Shown here piece after piece: positions 14,793 through 23,706 of a DNA stretch of 64,000 nucleotides. The position numbers and the translations under genes are program-made. The notes below the pieces were generated by a model, which saw nothing but the letters and a program-made list of their open reading frames with translations, had not been told where the DNA came from and ran no database searches. The first letter of the stretch is position 1. The number at the start of each line of letters is the position of its first letter. The stretch is from Streptomyces clavuligerus (GTDB lineage: Bacteria > Actinomycetota > Actinomycetes > Streptomycetales > Streptomycetaceae): positions 3,472,001-3,536,000 of the forward strand of contig NZ_CP027858.1 of NCBI RefSeq assembly GCF_005519465.1, written 5' to 3'.

Positions 14793-16010
14793 GTGAGCAG
14801 CAATCTGTGGGCCAACCTGACCAACGGTGAGCGGATCAAGCACCTCAGGGGCGCCGACCTGACCCAACAGGGCCTGTCCGAGGCGTCCGGACTCTCGTAC
14901 GCGACGATCCAGAAGGCCGAGCAGGACCGGGGGGAGCTGTCCATCGGCTCCCTGCTGAAGCTGGCCGCCGCCCTCAACACCGATGTGGCCGTGCTGCTCG
15001 GGCAGCAGGCGCCCCGGCGCGGCATGGGGCAGTCCGACCGCGCCGCGCTGCGCCAGCTCTCCGACGCGGTGCACGAGAGCGCGCTCGGCGAGTGGGAGGG
15101 CATCGACGACCCCAGCGACGTCCGGTCCCTGGCCCGCGCCCGGGATCTCGCGTGGGCCGCGTACTGGGCCAGCGACACCGCGCGGACGAGCGCCCTCGCC
15201 GGGAAGGTGCTCCTGGAGGGGCAGGTCCGGTACGCCAGCGCCGCCGGGGCCGAACGCCGTGAGCTGGGGCTGATCCTGGCGAGCACCTACCGTGTCGCCG
15301 CCTCCTGCGCCAACGGCTTCGGGCAGCGCGACCTCGCGCTGTCCGCCATCACCTCGGCGAAGCTGCTGGCGAAGGAGGCGGGGGACCCCGTGATGGGCGC
15401 CCTCCTCGACTCCACCCTCTCCTGGGTCCATCTGCGGGGGGCCAAGCTGACCCGTGCGGTCTCCGTCGCCGAACGGGCGGCCCTCGCGATCGAGCCCAGC
15501 TTCAGCCGGGCGTCCCGGCCCCAGCTCCTCGCGTACGGGCGGCTGATGGTCTCGGCGGCGGTCGCGGCGGCCCGCCGGGAGGACGGCGGCGCGGCCGACG
15601 ACTACATCTCCCAGGCGCACGCGGCGGCGGCGCGGCTCGGCGGCGACGAGAAGCTGTACGGGACGACCTTCGGGCCGACGGCGGCGAAGACGGAGGCGGT
15701 CGGCATCCATGTGGCGCTGAAGAACTACGGGCGGGCGCTGAAGCTCGCCGACCACCCGGACATGAGAACGCTCCCGACGAGCATGTCCAAGGTGGCGCGG
15801 AACCGCTACCGGCTGGACGTCGCGCTCGCGCAGTGCGGCGCGGGGCTGTACGACGCGGCGGAGCGGACGCTGACGGAAGTGGCCCTGGACGCGCCCGACT
15901 GGGTCCGTCACCAGGCCCTGCCGGGGGTCATCGCGGCCCGGCTCGCCAAGGTGTCGACGGCCCGGGTCCGGCATCTGAGCGAGCTGATCGGCGTGCCTCT
16001 GATCGCCTGA
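14793..16010 (+). CDS. XRE-type HTH regulator with helical sensor domain
   Basis: A 405-residue protein. The N-terminal HTH reads GERIKHLRGADLTQQGLSEA, then GLSYATIQKAEQDRG with the recognition helix, and LLKLAAALNTDVAVLLGQ closes the domain near residue 75. The remainder is alpha-helical and TPR-like. GAGG lies five bases before the GTG at 14793; an in-frame GTG at 14787 is the alternative. An 8-base microsatellite begins immediately after the stop codon. It is likely an autonomous cytoplasmic regulator; targets unknown. Confidence 0.85.
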   Translation: MSSNLWANLTNGERIKHLRGADLTQQGLSEASGLSYATIQKAEQDRGELSIGSLLKLAAALNTDVAVLLGQQAPRRGMGQSDRAALRQLSDAVHESALGEWEGIDDPSDVRSLARARDLAWAAYWASDTARTSALAGKVLLEGQVRYASAAGAERRELGLILASTYRVAASCANGFGQRDLALSAITSAKLLAKEAGDPVMGALLDSTLSWVHLRGAKLTRAVSVAERAALAIEPSFSRASRPQLLAYGRLMVSAAVAAARREDGGAADDYISQAHAAAARLGGDEKLYGTTFGPTAAKTEAVGIHVALKNYGRALKLADHPDMRTLPTSMSKVARNRYRLDVALAQCGAGLYDAAERTLTEVALDAPDWVRHQALPGVIAARLAKVSTARVRHLSELIGVPLIA

Positions 16011-16042
16011 TGCCCTGATGCCCTGACGCCCTGACGCCCTGA
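16011..16042 (+). repeat. 8-base tandem repeat after a stop codon
   Basis: Four copies of YGCCCTGA follow the XRE stop directly, and the last eight coding bases are a degenerate copy. The repeat therefore seems to have grown out from the gene end. Confidence 0.8.
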
Positions 16043-16275
16043 CGGCCCCCGACCGGCCGCCTGATCCGGCGACCGGCGGTCCGTCGACCGTCGCTCGGCG
16101 GCCCTCGGCCCGTCGCCCCGGCCGCCCGCCCGCCCCTTCGCCCTGATGGCCCGCTGTCCGTGTGCCTGACCGGCCGGGCGGCCGACCGGCCATGCGGCGG
16201 CCCTCCCCGGTGCGCCGACGCCGACGGTCACCGGGCCTCAGGGCCACCGTCGCGGCCCGCCGCCCGCTCGGGAGA

Positions 16276-16365
16276 GCCCCCACTTCCGGAGCCCCCACTT
16301 CCGGAGCCCCCACTTCCGGAGCCCCCACTTCCGGAGGCTCCAACTTCCGGGGCCCCACTTCCGGA
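16276..16365. repeat. 15-base tandem array, six units
   Basis: Four perfect units of GCCCCCACTTCCGGA (16276-16335) are followed by two degenerate ones. The period of 15 bases keeps frames open and encodes PEVGA on the minus strand, but no real gene is apparent. Confidence 0.9.
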
Positions 16366-16493
16366 GGCCCGGCTCGGAGACCCCGCTCCGGGGAGACCGC
16401 CAGGCCCGGACGGCCCGCCCCCCGGCCCGGACGGTGGCCCCTCGCGCCCCGCTCCGGACAGCGGTCCCCCCGCCCCCGGCCCCGTCGATGATC

Positions 16494-16524
16494 GTCCGAC
16501 TCCTACGGAGCGTAGGAGTCGGAC
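16494..16524. promoter_or_regulatory. Perfect 14-base inverted repeat upstream of the resolvase-like gene
   Basis: GTCCGACTCCTACG (16494-16507) and CGTAGGAGTCGGAC (16511-16524) flank GAG. The stem is perfect. It lies 70 bases before the start at 16594 and is not preceded by a nearby plus-strand stop, so an operator or mRNA leader element is as likely as a terminator. Confidence 0.6.
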
Positions 16525-16593
16525 GTCCGTCATATGCCCGGTACCTACGCCCCATCGCTTCACTCGTGGTGACTGAATCGTCACGATGAGGTC

Positions 16594-17067
16594 ATGTCCC
16601 GTACTGAGAGAACCTCTGCGCCGTCGTCGACCGTCCGCACGGACAGCGACCGCCGCCGCCGGCGGAACCTCGCGGACGCCGCCGCCGGCCGTCCTTCCGC
16701 CGGGTACGACGGACCGACCCGGCCCGCCACCCGGACCGAGCGATTCCGGGTCGTCGTCTACCTCTGCGGCGCCCCGGGCGCCGATCTGACCGCCCCTCGC
16801 CGCGCCTGTACCGAGTACACCGACTCCCTGGGCTGGACCGTCACGGAGGTCATCGAGGACCGCGACGGCCTCGGCCCCCCGGACGTCCGCACCGGGCTGA
16901 GCCAGGCCCTCGCCCATGTCCGCGAGCACCGCGCGGGCGCGGTCCTGACGCCGTGGCGGTCGATGATCTCGCCGCTGCCGCAGGAGTACAACGAGGTCGC
17001 CCGGAGGGTCGAGTCCTCGGGCGGCTTCCTCCAAGTGGTGGACGACGGCCGCACGGGAGCCCGCTGA
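16594..17067 (+). CDS. Protein with a degenerate resolvase N-terminal-like domain
   Basis: A 157-residue protein. Residues 1-48 are basic and disordered (TDSDRRRRRNLADAAA). From residue 50 the order of elements follows serine-recombinase N-terminal domains: RVVVYLCGAPGADL (first strand), RRACTEYTDSLGWTVTEVIE (the C-x-x-Y/A-x-x-x-G-W-x-V helix-strand), RTGLSQALAHVREHRAGAVL, and a final strand FLQVVDD. The catalytic Ser expected in the first loop (Y-x-R-V-S) is absent, as are the arginines, so it should not recombine DNA. Only 2 bases separate GAGG from the ATG. A regulatory remnant of a resolvase is my best reading. Confidence 0.5.
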   Translation: MSRTERTSAPSSTVRTDSDRRRRRNLADAAAGRPSAGYDGPTRPATRTERFRVVVYLCGAPGADLTAPRRACTEYTDSLGWTVTEVIEDRDGLGPPDVRTGLSQALAHVREHRAGAVLTPWRSMISPLPQEYNEVARRVESSGGFLQVVDDGRTGAR

Positions 17068-17227
17068 CGGCCCCGCCCGTCGGCAGCTCGGCCCGCTGAC
17101 GGCCCCGCCCGGCGCTACGGCCTGCGCGTCCCCGCCCGCCGACGGCCGTTCGCGTCCCCGGCCTCCGGGGGAACCCCGTTCCGCTAAAGCGTTGGTGGTA
17201 CGGGAATCAACCACTCAGGATGCGGCC

Positions 17228-19225
17228 ATGACTTCTCCCGACATCGGCCGCCGTCGTCTGCTGTTCACCACCGGAGCCCTCGGCGCCCTCGGTGCCACCG
17301 CCGCGATCCCCTCGTCGGGGGCGCCCGGACCCCGGCGGAAGTGGGGGGCCGCCGCGCTCGTCGTCCACAACGCCCGGGTGCTGACCGGGGAGCCCGGCGC
17401 CCCGCCCCGCGAGGCCATCGCCGTCGGACGGGACGGGAACGTGCTCGCGACCGGCCCGTCCGCCGTCGTCCGCCGCCACGCGGGCCGGGATACCGAGGTC
17501 GTCGACGCCGCCGGGGCCACCGTGATGAGCGGCATCGTCGACGGCCACGCCCACCCCGTCGGCGCGGCCGTGCGCTCGCTCAAACTCAGCCTGGAACACC
17601 GCTCGTTCACCGTCGACGAACTGCTCGACACCCTGCGCGGCCATCTCACGGAGAAGGACGAACGCGGCGGCGGAGAGCCCGACGGCTGGCTGGAATTCGT
17701 CGATTGGAACCCCGTCGGACTGCTGCCCGCCGGGACCGTGCCCCACCACCGGCTGCTCGCCGCCCTGCCCACCCGCCGCCCCGTCGCCCTCCTCGGCGCG
17801 GACGGCCATGTCGCCTGGGTCAACCAGCGCGCGCTCGACCTCGCGGGCATCACCCGGGGCACCCCCGACCCGCCGGGCGGAACGATCGTCCGCGACCCCG
17901 ACGGCAGCCCCACCGGGCTGCTCAAGGACGACGCGCTGTACGCGGTGACCCGGCAGATCCCCGGCCCCGAGGGGGACCGGCTGCACACCGCCTGCGCCCG
18001 GATGTTCGCCCGCGCCGCCGCGCAGGGCGTCACCTCCTTCCTCGACGCCGCCTGCACCGACTGGGAGCTGGGCGTCTACGCCGCCCTCGCCTCCTCCGGC
18101 CGGCTCCCCCAGCGGATCGCGACCGCCCTGCGGCTTGATCCCGAGGAGGTCGCGGACCCGCCCGAGGCGCTGAGCTGGCTGCGGGACGCCCGCAAGGAGT
18201 TCGGCGACATCCCCAAGGTGTCCGTCCGCACCGCGAAGGTCTTCCTGGACGGGGTGATCGAACACCCCACCCAGAGCGCCGCCCTGATCGATCCCTACCT
18301 CGACGGGGACGGACGGCTCACCGGCCGCCGGGGCGATCTCTTCGCCGACGCCGCCGCGTTCGGCCGTCTCGCCGTGCTGCTCGACCGGCACGGCTTCCAG
18401 CTCCACGCGCACGCCATCGGCGACCGCGCCGTGCGGACCGCGCTCGACGGGTACGAACGGGCGCTGCGCGCCAACGGCCCGCGCGGCAACCGGCACACCG
18501 TCGCCCACCTCCAGCTCGTCCACCCGGACGACCTCCCGCGCTTCGCCCGGCTCGGGGTCGTCGCCTGTATGCAGCTCCAGTGGGCGGTGCGGAACGCGTG
18601 GACGGTGGACGCGCTCCTCCCGTACCTCGGCGAGCGGCGCCACCGGCTGCTGTACCCGGCGCGGAGCCTGGAACGGCACGGCGCCGTCCTGGCCGGGGGC
18701 TCGGACTGGCCGGTGGACCCGCTCGCGGTGTGGAACCAGATCCGCACCGCCGTCGACCGCGAGGGCACGGCGGCCGAGCAGGGCGCGCTCCACCCCGGGC
18801 TGGAGGGGCTGGCGCGGGCCGCCGCGCTGCGCATGCACACCGAGGGCGCGGCCCGGCAGCTCCGTATCGACCACCGGGTGGGGCGGCTGACCCCCGGCCG
18901 GGCGGCCGATCTGATCGTGCTGGACCGGGACGTGACCCGGATTCCGGTACGCGAGATCGGCGATACGCAGGTCCGGCTGACGCTCGTCGGCGGGCGGACG
19001 GTGTTCGACGCGGAGACGGAGGAGGGGAAGGCGGTCCGCGCGGACTCGGTCCTCTCCTCCCTCGGGTCCTCCGCGCCGCCCGTGTCCTCCGCCTCTCCCG
19101 CCTCTCCCGTGTCCGCTGCGTCCGCTGTGTCTCCCGCGTCCGCCGGGCCCGGACCGTACGCGGACCGGCACCGGGCCTGCGGCTGTCCGCGTACGGCGGG
19201 GCGGGGGACCACGGCGCGGCTCTGA
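17228..19225 (+). CDS. Exported amidohydrolase, YtcJ-like (family 3)
   Basis: A 665-residue metal-dependent hydrolase. The N-terminus (DIGRRRLLFTTGALGALGAT) is a Tat-type leader, so export as a folded enzyme is likely. VHNARVLTGEP is the usual first strand; VDGHAHP (residue about 110) gives the H-x-H metal pair; AHAIGDRAVRTALDGYE and HTVAHLQLVHPDDL carry later metal histidines; GGSDWPVDPL holds the catalytic Asp. The C-terminal GRLTPGRAADLIVLDRDV matches the amidohydrolase closing strand. The last 50 residues are a Ser/Pro/Ala low-complexity tail. AGGA precedes the ATG. Substrate unknown. Confidence 0.85.
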   Translation: MTSPDIGRRRLLFTTGALGALGATAAIPSSGAPGPRRKWGAAALVVHNARVLTGEPGAPPREAIAVGRDGNVLATGPSAVVRRHAGRDTEVVDAAGATVMSGIVDGHAHPVGAAVRSLKLSLEHRSFTVDELLDTLRGHLTEKDERGGGEPDGWLEFVDWNPVGLLPAGTVPHHRLLAALPTRRPVALLGADGHVAWVNQRALDLAGITRGTPDPPGGTIVRDPDGSPTGLLKDDALYAVTRQIPGPEGDRLHTACARMFARAAAQGVTSFLDAACTDWELGVYAALASSGRLPQRIATALRLDPEEVADPPEALSWLRDARKEFGDIPKVSVRTAKVFLDGVIEHPTQSAALIDPYLDGDGRLTGRRGDLFADAAAFGRLAVLLDRHGFQLHAHAIGDRAVRTALDGYERALRANGPRGNRHTVAHLQLVHPDDLPRFARLGVVACMQLQWAVRNAWTVDALLPYLGERRHRLLYPARSLERHGAVLAGGSDWPVDPLAVWNQIRTAVDREGTAAEQGALHPGLEGLARAAALRMHTEGAARQLRIDHRVGRLTPGRAADLIVLDRDVTRIPVREIGDTQVRLTLVGGRTVFDAETEEGKAVRADSVLSSLGSSAPPVSSASPASPVSAASAVSPASAGPGPYADRHRACGCPRTAGRGTTARL

Positions 19226-19676
19226 GCGCCGGGGTCCGGGCCGTGCGGAACGCCCGAGCGCCGCCGTGCGGGGCGGCGGTCCCGGGAGCCCGGGGCGGCG
19301 GTGGCATCCGTGCCCCCGTCTCCCGTGCCCGTCCCGTGCCCGTCCCGCGCCCGGGGCGTCAGGGCCGGTGTCCCCGCGCCCGGTGTCTTCGTGTCGGCTG
19401 CCTCAGCGCCCGGTGTCTTCGTGCGGGCGCACCGTCATCGAGGGCGGAGCCGGGGCCGGGGGCACGCCGGAGCGGGGGAACGGGTGACGCGGCGCGGGGC
19501 GCGGCGGGTGACGCGACGGCTGCGGCGGCCGGGTGATACGGGGGTGTGACTCCGCACGACCGTGGGAGTGACGGGCGCCCCGGTGGCGCCGATCCGCCCC
19601 GTGGCGCGGGCACGGTGACGCAGGGACGGCGGGCAGCCCGCCCGGCGTCCGCCCCACGACACAGAAGGAGACACGC
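19226..19676. other. 450-base intergenic stretch, no gene seen
   Basis: It contains runs of CCCGTGCCCGTCCCG-like sequence and an 18-base direct repeat GCGCCCGGTGTCTTCGTG at about 19377 and 19408. No biased frame with a ribosome binding site is visible. The last 20 bases hold AGAAGGAG for the next gene. Confidence 0.5.
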
Positions 19677-19976
19677 GTGCGACGTACGCGACGCATCACC
19701 ACGGCCCTCGGCTCCCTGGCCGCCGCCTGCGCAATGACCTTCGCCCTCGCGACCCCGGCCACCGCCGCGAACGGATGGCTCATCGTCAGCGGCGAGAAGA
19801 TCGAGAACCCCAGCGGCTGTTACTCGGGCCGGTACTGGCCGCTCGTCGTGAACAACCAGACCGACGGCTACGCCCTCGTCTACGACGGCCCGAACTGCAC
19901 CGGGCGCGTCATCGAGGTCGTCCCGCCGGGCGGGATGGCCACCTCGGAGTTGGGCCGGAGCGTCTCCATCAACTGA
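19677..19976 (+). CDS. Small secreted protein
   Basis: A 99-residue protein with a clear Sec signal peptide (MRRTRRITTALGSLAAACA, then a hydrophobic core and ATPATAA cleavage near residue 31). The mature part of about 68 residues has two cysteines (SGCYSGRYWP and GPNCTGRV), so one disulphide is likely. GRVIEVVPPGG and ELGRSVSIN suggest a small beta fold, somewhat like beta/gamma-crystallin or peptidase-inhibitor domains, but no family is certain. AGAAGGAG lies upstream of the GTG, and a hairpin follows the stop, so it is a single-gene unit. Confidence 0.75.
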   Translation: MRRTRRITTALGSLAAACAMTFALATPATAANGWLIVSGEKIENPSGCYSGRYWPLVVNNQTDGYALVYDGPNCTGRVIEVVPPGGMATSELGRSVSIN

Positions 19977-19984
19977 CCGGATCG

Positions 19985-20014
19985 GCCGGACCGGTCCCGG
20001 TCCGCCGGTCCGGC
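19985..20014. terminator. Hairpin after the small secreted protein gene
   Basis: GCCGGACCGG (19985-19994) pairs with CCGGTCCGGC (20005-20014), a perfect 10-base stem starting nine bases after the stop. Confidence 0.65.
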
Positions 20015-20127
20015 TGAGGGGGGACCCTCCGGAAGGAGTCGGGTATGCCCGGGAACTCGGCACCGGTGTCCCCCGACTACTGGGGAGTGGGGAGGACAGC
20101 GCCCCCGGAGCCGAGGAGGTCGGTGCG

Positions 20128-21108
20128 GTGAGCGGAGCGAGTGCCCCGAGGGCGGTCGACGCGGAGGCGGTCGATCCGAGGGCGGCGGCTGCCGCGCGGG
20201 CGGATGACGTGTCGGCGGACACCGGGGCGACGGACGACGTGTCGGCGGAGGATTCGTCGGCGGAGGAACGGTCGGCGGACGCCGCGTCGACGGATGACGC
20301 GTCGGCGGCTGCCGCGTCCGCGAAGAACGCGTCGGCGGATGACGCGTCGGCGGAGGACGCGGAGGCAGCCGCCTGGTACGCGGACGACGGACTGTGGGTC
20401 GACTTCGCGCCCGCCATGTTCTCGGGGACCCGCGCCGACTCCGTCGCCGGACTGGTCGCATCGGCCCGGCTGCTGGACTTCCCGCGCGGCTCCCGGGTGC
20501 TCGACCTGTGCTGCGGACCGGGGCTCTTCCTCGTCCCGCTGGCCCGGCGCGGCCACCGCGTCACCGGGGTCGACCTCAGCCCCGCCATGCTGGAACGGGC
20601 CCGCGCCGCCTGCGAACGGGCCGGGGCCGAGGTGGAGCTGATCCGGGCCGACATGCTCGACTACACCGCCCCCGGTGCCTACGACGTGATCCTCAACGTC
20701 TTCACCTCCTTCGGCTACTTCGCCGACCCCGCCGACAATCTGCGGGTCCTGCGCAACGCCCGCCGCAGCCTCGCCCCCGGCGGCACCCTCCTGGTGGACG
20801 TGATGGGCAAGGAGGTCCTCGCGGGCTGGATCGGCCGGCCCCAGGCCGTCGACCTGCCGGACGGCTCGTACGTCGTCCAGCGGGACACCGTCCTCGACAG
20901 TTGGCGCAGGCTCCGTACCGACTGGACGCTGGTGCGCGGCGACACCGCCCGTACCGCGTCGATCCACTCCTTCCTCTACAGCGCCGCCGAGCTGCACGAC
21001 CTGTTCGTGGCGGCCGGGTTCACGGAGGTGGAGTGCTTCGGCGACTTCGACGGCGGCCCCTACGACCAGCGCTCCCGCAGGCTCGTCGTCCGGGGCCGCG
21101 CGGGGTGA
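20128..21108 (+). CDS. SAM-dependent methyltransferase with repetitive N-terminus
   Basis: A 326-residue class I methyltransferase. The SAM site reads SRVLDLCCGPGLFLVPLARR then VTGVDLSPAMLERARAA; motif II is VILNVFTSFGYF and motif III SLAPGGTLLVDVMG. The first 85 residues are an acidic Ala/Ser/Asp tract built from 15-base units (DDVSA, DDASA), absent from family members, which usually start near AAWYADDGLWVDF. GAGGAGG lies upstream of the GTG. A PLP enzyme starts 128 bases downstream and an ATP-grasp ligase after it, so the three may make and methylate one product. Methyl acceptor unknown. Confidence 0.85.
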   Translation: MSGASAPRAVDAEAVDPRAAAAARADDVSADTGATDDVSAEDSSAEERSADAASTDDASAAAASAKNASADDASAEDAEAAAWYADDGLWVDFAPAMFSGTRADSVAGLVASARLLDFPRGSRVLDLCCGPGLFLVPLARRGHRVTGVDLSPAMLERARAACERAGAEVELIRADMLDYTAPGAYDVILNVFTSFGYFADPADNLRVLRNARRSLAPGGTLLVDVMGKEVLAGWIGRPQAVDLPDGSYVVQRDTVLDSWRRLRTDWTLVRGDTARTASIHSFLYSAAELHDLFVAAGFTEVECFGDFDGGPYDQRSRRLVVRGRAG

Positions 21109-21236
21109 ACGCGCCCGCCGCCCGGCCCGTGCCCCGTACTCCCGCCGCACCCCGCGCCTCCGCCACAGCCCGTGCCCGTACCGCTCCGCCCGCTCCCGCC
21201 GCGTACCGTCCCCGACCGGAGGAGAACCGTCCCCCC

Positions 21237-22370
21237 ATGGCCGCCCCCGCCCAGACCACTCCGCTCGCCGCCCCGGCGCCGGACCCCGAGTCCGAGAGAT
21301 CCCCGGCGCCCGCAGCCCCGGGCCAGGTGCCCGTCCACGAGCACATCACCGACGCCCTCAAGGCACCGGCGTTCATCCGGCTCTCCGGGTCCGTCGTCCT
21401 CGCCCGCTTCGAGACGATGAAGGTGTACGCGGCCCTCGGCGCCGTCCGCACCCTGCTGGAGAGCGGGCGGATCGTCCCCGGTCAGACGCTCGTCGACAGC
21501 TCCAGCGGCATCTACGCGCTCGCTCTCGCCATGGCCTGCCACCGCTACGGCCTCCGCTGCCACATCGTCGCCTCGACCACCGTCGACGCCACCATGCGGG
21601 CCCAGCTCGAAGTCCTCGGCGCGACCGTCGACCAGATGCCGCCGTCCCAGAGCCTCCGCCTCGACCAGGAACGGCGGGTGCGGCACGTGCGGGAGCTGCT
21701 GCGGCGGCGGCCGGACTGCCACTGGATGCGGCAGTACCACGACGGGGTGCACTACGCGGGCTACCGCGAGTTCGCCGCGCTCGCCGGGGCGGCGCTGCCC
21801 GCCGGGGCGCTGACCGTCGTCGGCTCCGTCGGCACCGGCTCGTCGACGGGCGGACTGACCCAGGCGCTGCGGGCGACGGGCCGCCCGGTGCGGCTGGTGG
21901 GGGTGCAGCCGTTCGGCAGTGTCACCTTCGGCAGCGAGGGGTTCAGCGACCCGGACGCGATCATCGCCGGGATCGGCTCCTCGATCCCGTTCGGGAACGT
22001 CCGGCACGAGCTGTACGACACCCTGCACTGGCTGGACTTCCGGCACGCGATGGCCGGGGCGGTGCAACTGCTGCGCGAACACGCCGTCTTCGCCGGACTC
22101 TCCACCGGGGCCGCGCACCTCGTCGCCCGCTGGGAGGCGGAACGCGCGTCCGCCGGGACCACCCATCTGGTGCTGGGCGCGGACACCGGACACCGTTACA
22201 CGGAACGGGTGTTCGCCCGGCACACGGAGGCGCAGGACCCGCGCGGGCTGCGGCCCCGGCGGATCGAGGACCTCGCCGAGCTGGCGCCGCCGTGGTCGGT
22301 GATGGAGTGGGCGGGCCGCGCCGCCCCGCCGGGCGCCCGTGCCACCGTGCCCCTGGGGAGCGCACGGTGA
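21237..22370 (+). CDS. PLP-dependent cysteine-synthase-family enzyme
   Basis: A 377-residue fold type II PLP enzyme. Around residue 60, SVVLARFETMKVYAALGAVR is the region of the Schiff-base lysine (here in E-T-M-K, replacing the usual S-V-K-D-R). VDSSSGIYALALAMACHRYG corresponds to the substrate-binding S/T-S-G-N loop, and GSVGTGSSTGGLTQAL is the phosphate-binding glycine loop. Relatives make cysteine, cystathionine or 2,3-diaminopropionate. GGAGGAG lies about 12 bases before the ATG. The stop overlaps the ATP-grasp start (GTGA), so the enzyme likely supplies an amino acid that the ligase couples. Confidence 0.8.
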   Translation: MAAPAQTTPLAAPAPDPESERSPAPAAPGQVPVHEHITDALKAPAFIRLSGSVVLARFETMKVYAALGAVRTLLESGRIVPGQTLVDSSSGIYALALAMACHRYGLRCHIVASTTVDATMRAQLEVLGATVDQMPPSQSLRLDQERRVRHVRELLRRRPDCHWMRQYHDGVHYAGYREFAALAGAALPAGALTVVGSVGTGSSTGGLTQALRATGRPVRLVGVQPFGSVTFGSEGFSDPDAIIAGIGSSIPFGNVRHELYDTLHWLDFRHAMAGAVQLLREHAVFAGLSTGAAHLVARWEAERASAGTTHLVLGADTGHRYTERVFARHTEAQDPRGLRPRRIEDLAELAPPWSVMEWAGRAAPPGARATVPLGSAR

Positions 22371-23623
22371 CCATCGCCTCCGTCGAATCCCTCTCCTTCG
22401 GCCTGATCAGGACCGCCGAGGCCGCGCGCGCCGCCGGGCACCGGCTGGCCCTCCTCACCGGCCACCGCGAGGTCTACCGCCATGAGCTGGCGACCATGCC
22501 CCCCGGCCTGCTCGACGTGATCGACGTCGACACCACGGACACCTGTGCCGTCCGCCGGGTGCTCAACCGGCTGCCCCGGCTCGCCGGGATCGTCAACACC
22601 ACCGACACCTGGGGGACGTCCGTCGCGACCCTGGCGGCCGAGTTCGTCCTGCCGGGCCCCGACCCCGACGCCGTACGGCTGCTGCGGGACAAGGCCCGCG
22701 TCCGCGAGGCCCTGCACCGGGCGGGAGTCAGCGCGCGCACCGCCGTCGTCGTGGACCCCCGCAGCCCCGAGGAGGCCGCCGAGCGGATCACGGCGTCGAT
22801 CGGGCTGCCCGCCGTCCTCAAGGACTCCGCCGGGACCTCCTCCCGGGGCGTGTGGATCGTCCGCACCCCCGAGGCGCTGCGCCCCGCCCTGAACGAGGCC
22901 GCCCGCGCGACGCTGAAGGGGCGGCTCCTCGCCGAGCCCTTCCTCTCCGGCCCCCTCTACAGCGCCGAGACCCTGAGCTGGCAGGGCGAGACCCGGCTGC
23001 TGGGCGTCGCGAGTCGGCTGACCTCCCGTTCCCCCGCCGTACGCGAGGAGGGCGCGGCCTTCCCCGTCGCCCTGCCGCCCGCCGACCGGGACGGCCTCGA
23101 ACAGTGGGTCCGCCGCGTCCTCGCCGCCGCCGGGCACGACCAGGGCTTCGCCCATGTGGAGTTCGTGCTCACCGCCGAGGGCCCCGAACTGGTCGAGATC
23201 AACCGCCGCATCGGCGGCGCCCTGATCGGCGAGGCGCTCTGCCGCGCGCTGCGGGTCAATGTGTACGAGGCCCTGGTGGACATCACCCTGGGCCGCCGCC
23301 CCGCACTGCTGGACGCCCCCCGCCCCCCGGCGGACCTCCGGGGCCCGGCCGTCGCCTTCGTCCTCGTCTACGCCGACGAGCCGGGCCTGCTGCTCGACTG
23401 GTCGGGCCTGGACGGCCTGGACGCCTTCCCGGGCACGGTCGAGTGGTACCCGGTCCGCGTCCCCGGCGACCCCGTCCCGGCCGTCACCGACCAACGCGGC
23501 TGCACCGGCATGATCCTCGCCGAGGCCCCCACCGCCGAACTCGCCGGCCACCGCGCCTGGGCCGCCGCGACCACGGTCCAGGCGGTGATGGCTCCGGCGG
23601 AGGGGCTGGTGCCGGTGCGCTGA
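22367..23623 (+). CDS. ATP-grasp carboxylate-amine ligase
   Basis: A 418-residue ligase. RLLRDKARVREALHRAGV is the typical helix before the ATP-grasp domain; GLPAVLKDSAGTSSRGVWIV holds the ATP-binding lysine and glycine-rich loop; GFAHVEFVLTAEGPELVEIN followed by RRIGG carries the metal-binding Glu and Asn. The family joins a carboxylate to an amine through an acyl phosphate, as in dipeptide ligases. GGGGAG precedes the GTG, which overlaps the PLP gene stop by four bases. The three-gene order methyltransferase, PLP enzyme, ligase suggests a small NRPS-independent metabolite; its structure cannot be read. Confidence 0.85.
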   Translation: MTIASVESLSFGLIRTAEAARAAGHRLALLTGHREVYRHELATMPPGLLDVIDVDTTDTCAVRRVLNRLPRLAGIVNTTDTWGTSVATLAAEFVLPGPDPDAVRLLRDKARVREALHRAGVSARTAVVVDPRSPEEAAERITASIGLPAVLKDSAGTSSRGVWIVRTPEALRPALNEAARATLKGRLLAEPFLSGPLYSAETLSWQGETRLLGVASRLTSRSPAVREEGAAFPVALPPADRDGLEQWVRRVLAAAGHDQGFAHVEFVLTAEGPELVEINRRIGGALIGEALCRALRVNVYEALVDITLGRRPALLDAPRPPADLRGPAVAFVLVYADEPGLLLDWSGLDGLDAFPGTVEWYPVRVPGDPVPAVTDQRGCTGMILAEAPTAELAGHRAWAAATTVQAVMAPAEGLVPVR

Positions 23624-23706
23624 CGGGGCCGGGGGTGCTCCGTTTGACCACGCCCGGAAGAGCCGAAACCATCGGTACGGCATGACCGTCGGCGGGAGGA
23701 GAAGCC

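Larger units (their letters stand above)
16043..16593. other. 550-base stretch with repeats, no gene supported
   Basis: Apart from the 15-base tandem array (16276-16365) and the 31-base hairpin (16494-16524), the stretch is GC-rich with no ribosome binding site followed by a biased frame. Frames on both strands read through the array as Pro-rich repeats, which is a consequence of the repeat period being a multiple of three. Confidence 0.5.

Noticed and set aside
17061..17111. 19-base direct repeat CCGCTGACGGCCCCGCCCG
   Set aside because: Two copies only, one covering a stop codon; no sign of an att site or mobile gene next to it.
16160..17214. Pro-rich repeat proteins on both strands around the 15-base array
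   Set aside because: Repeats with a period of 15 keep all frames open; no ribosome binding site or conserved domain, and both strands look equally open.
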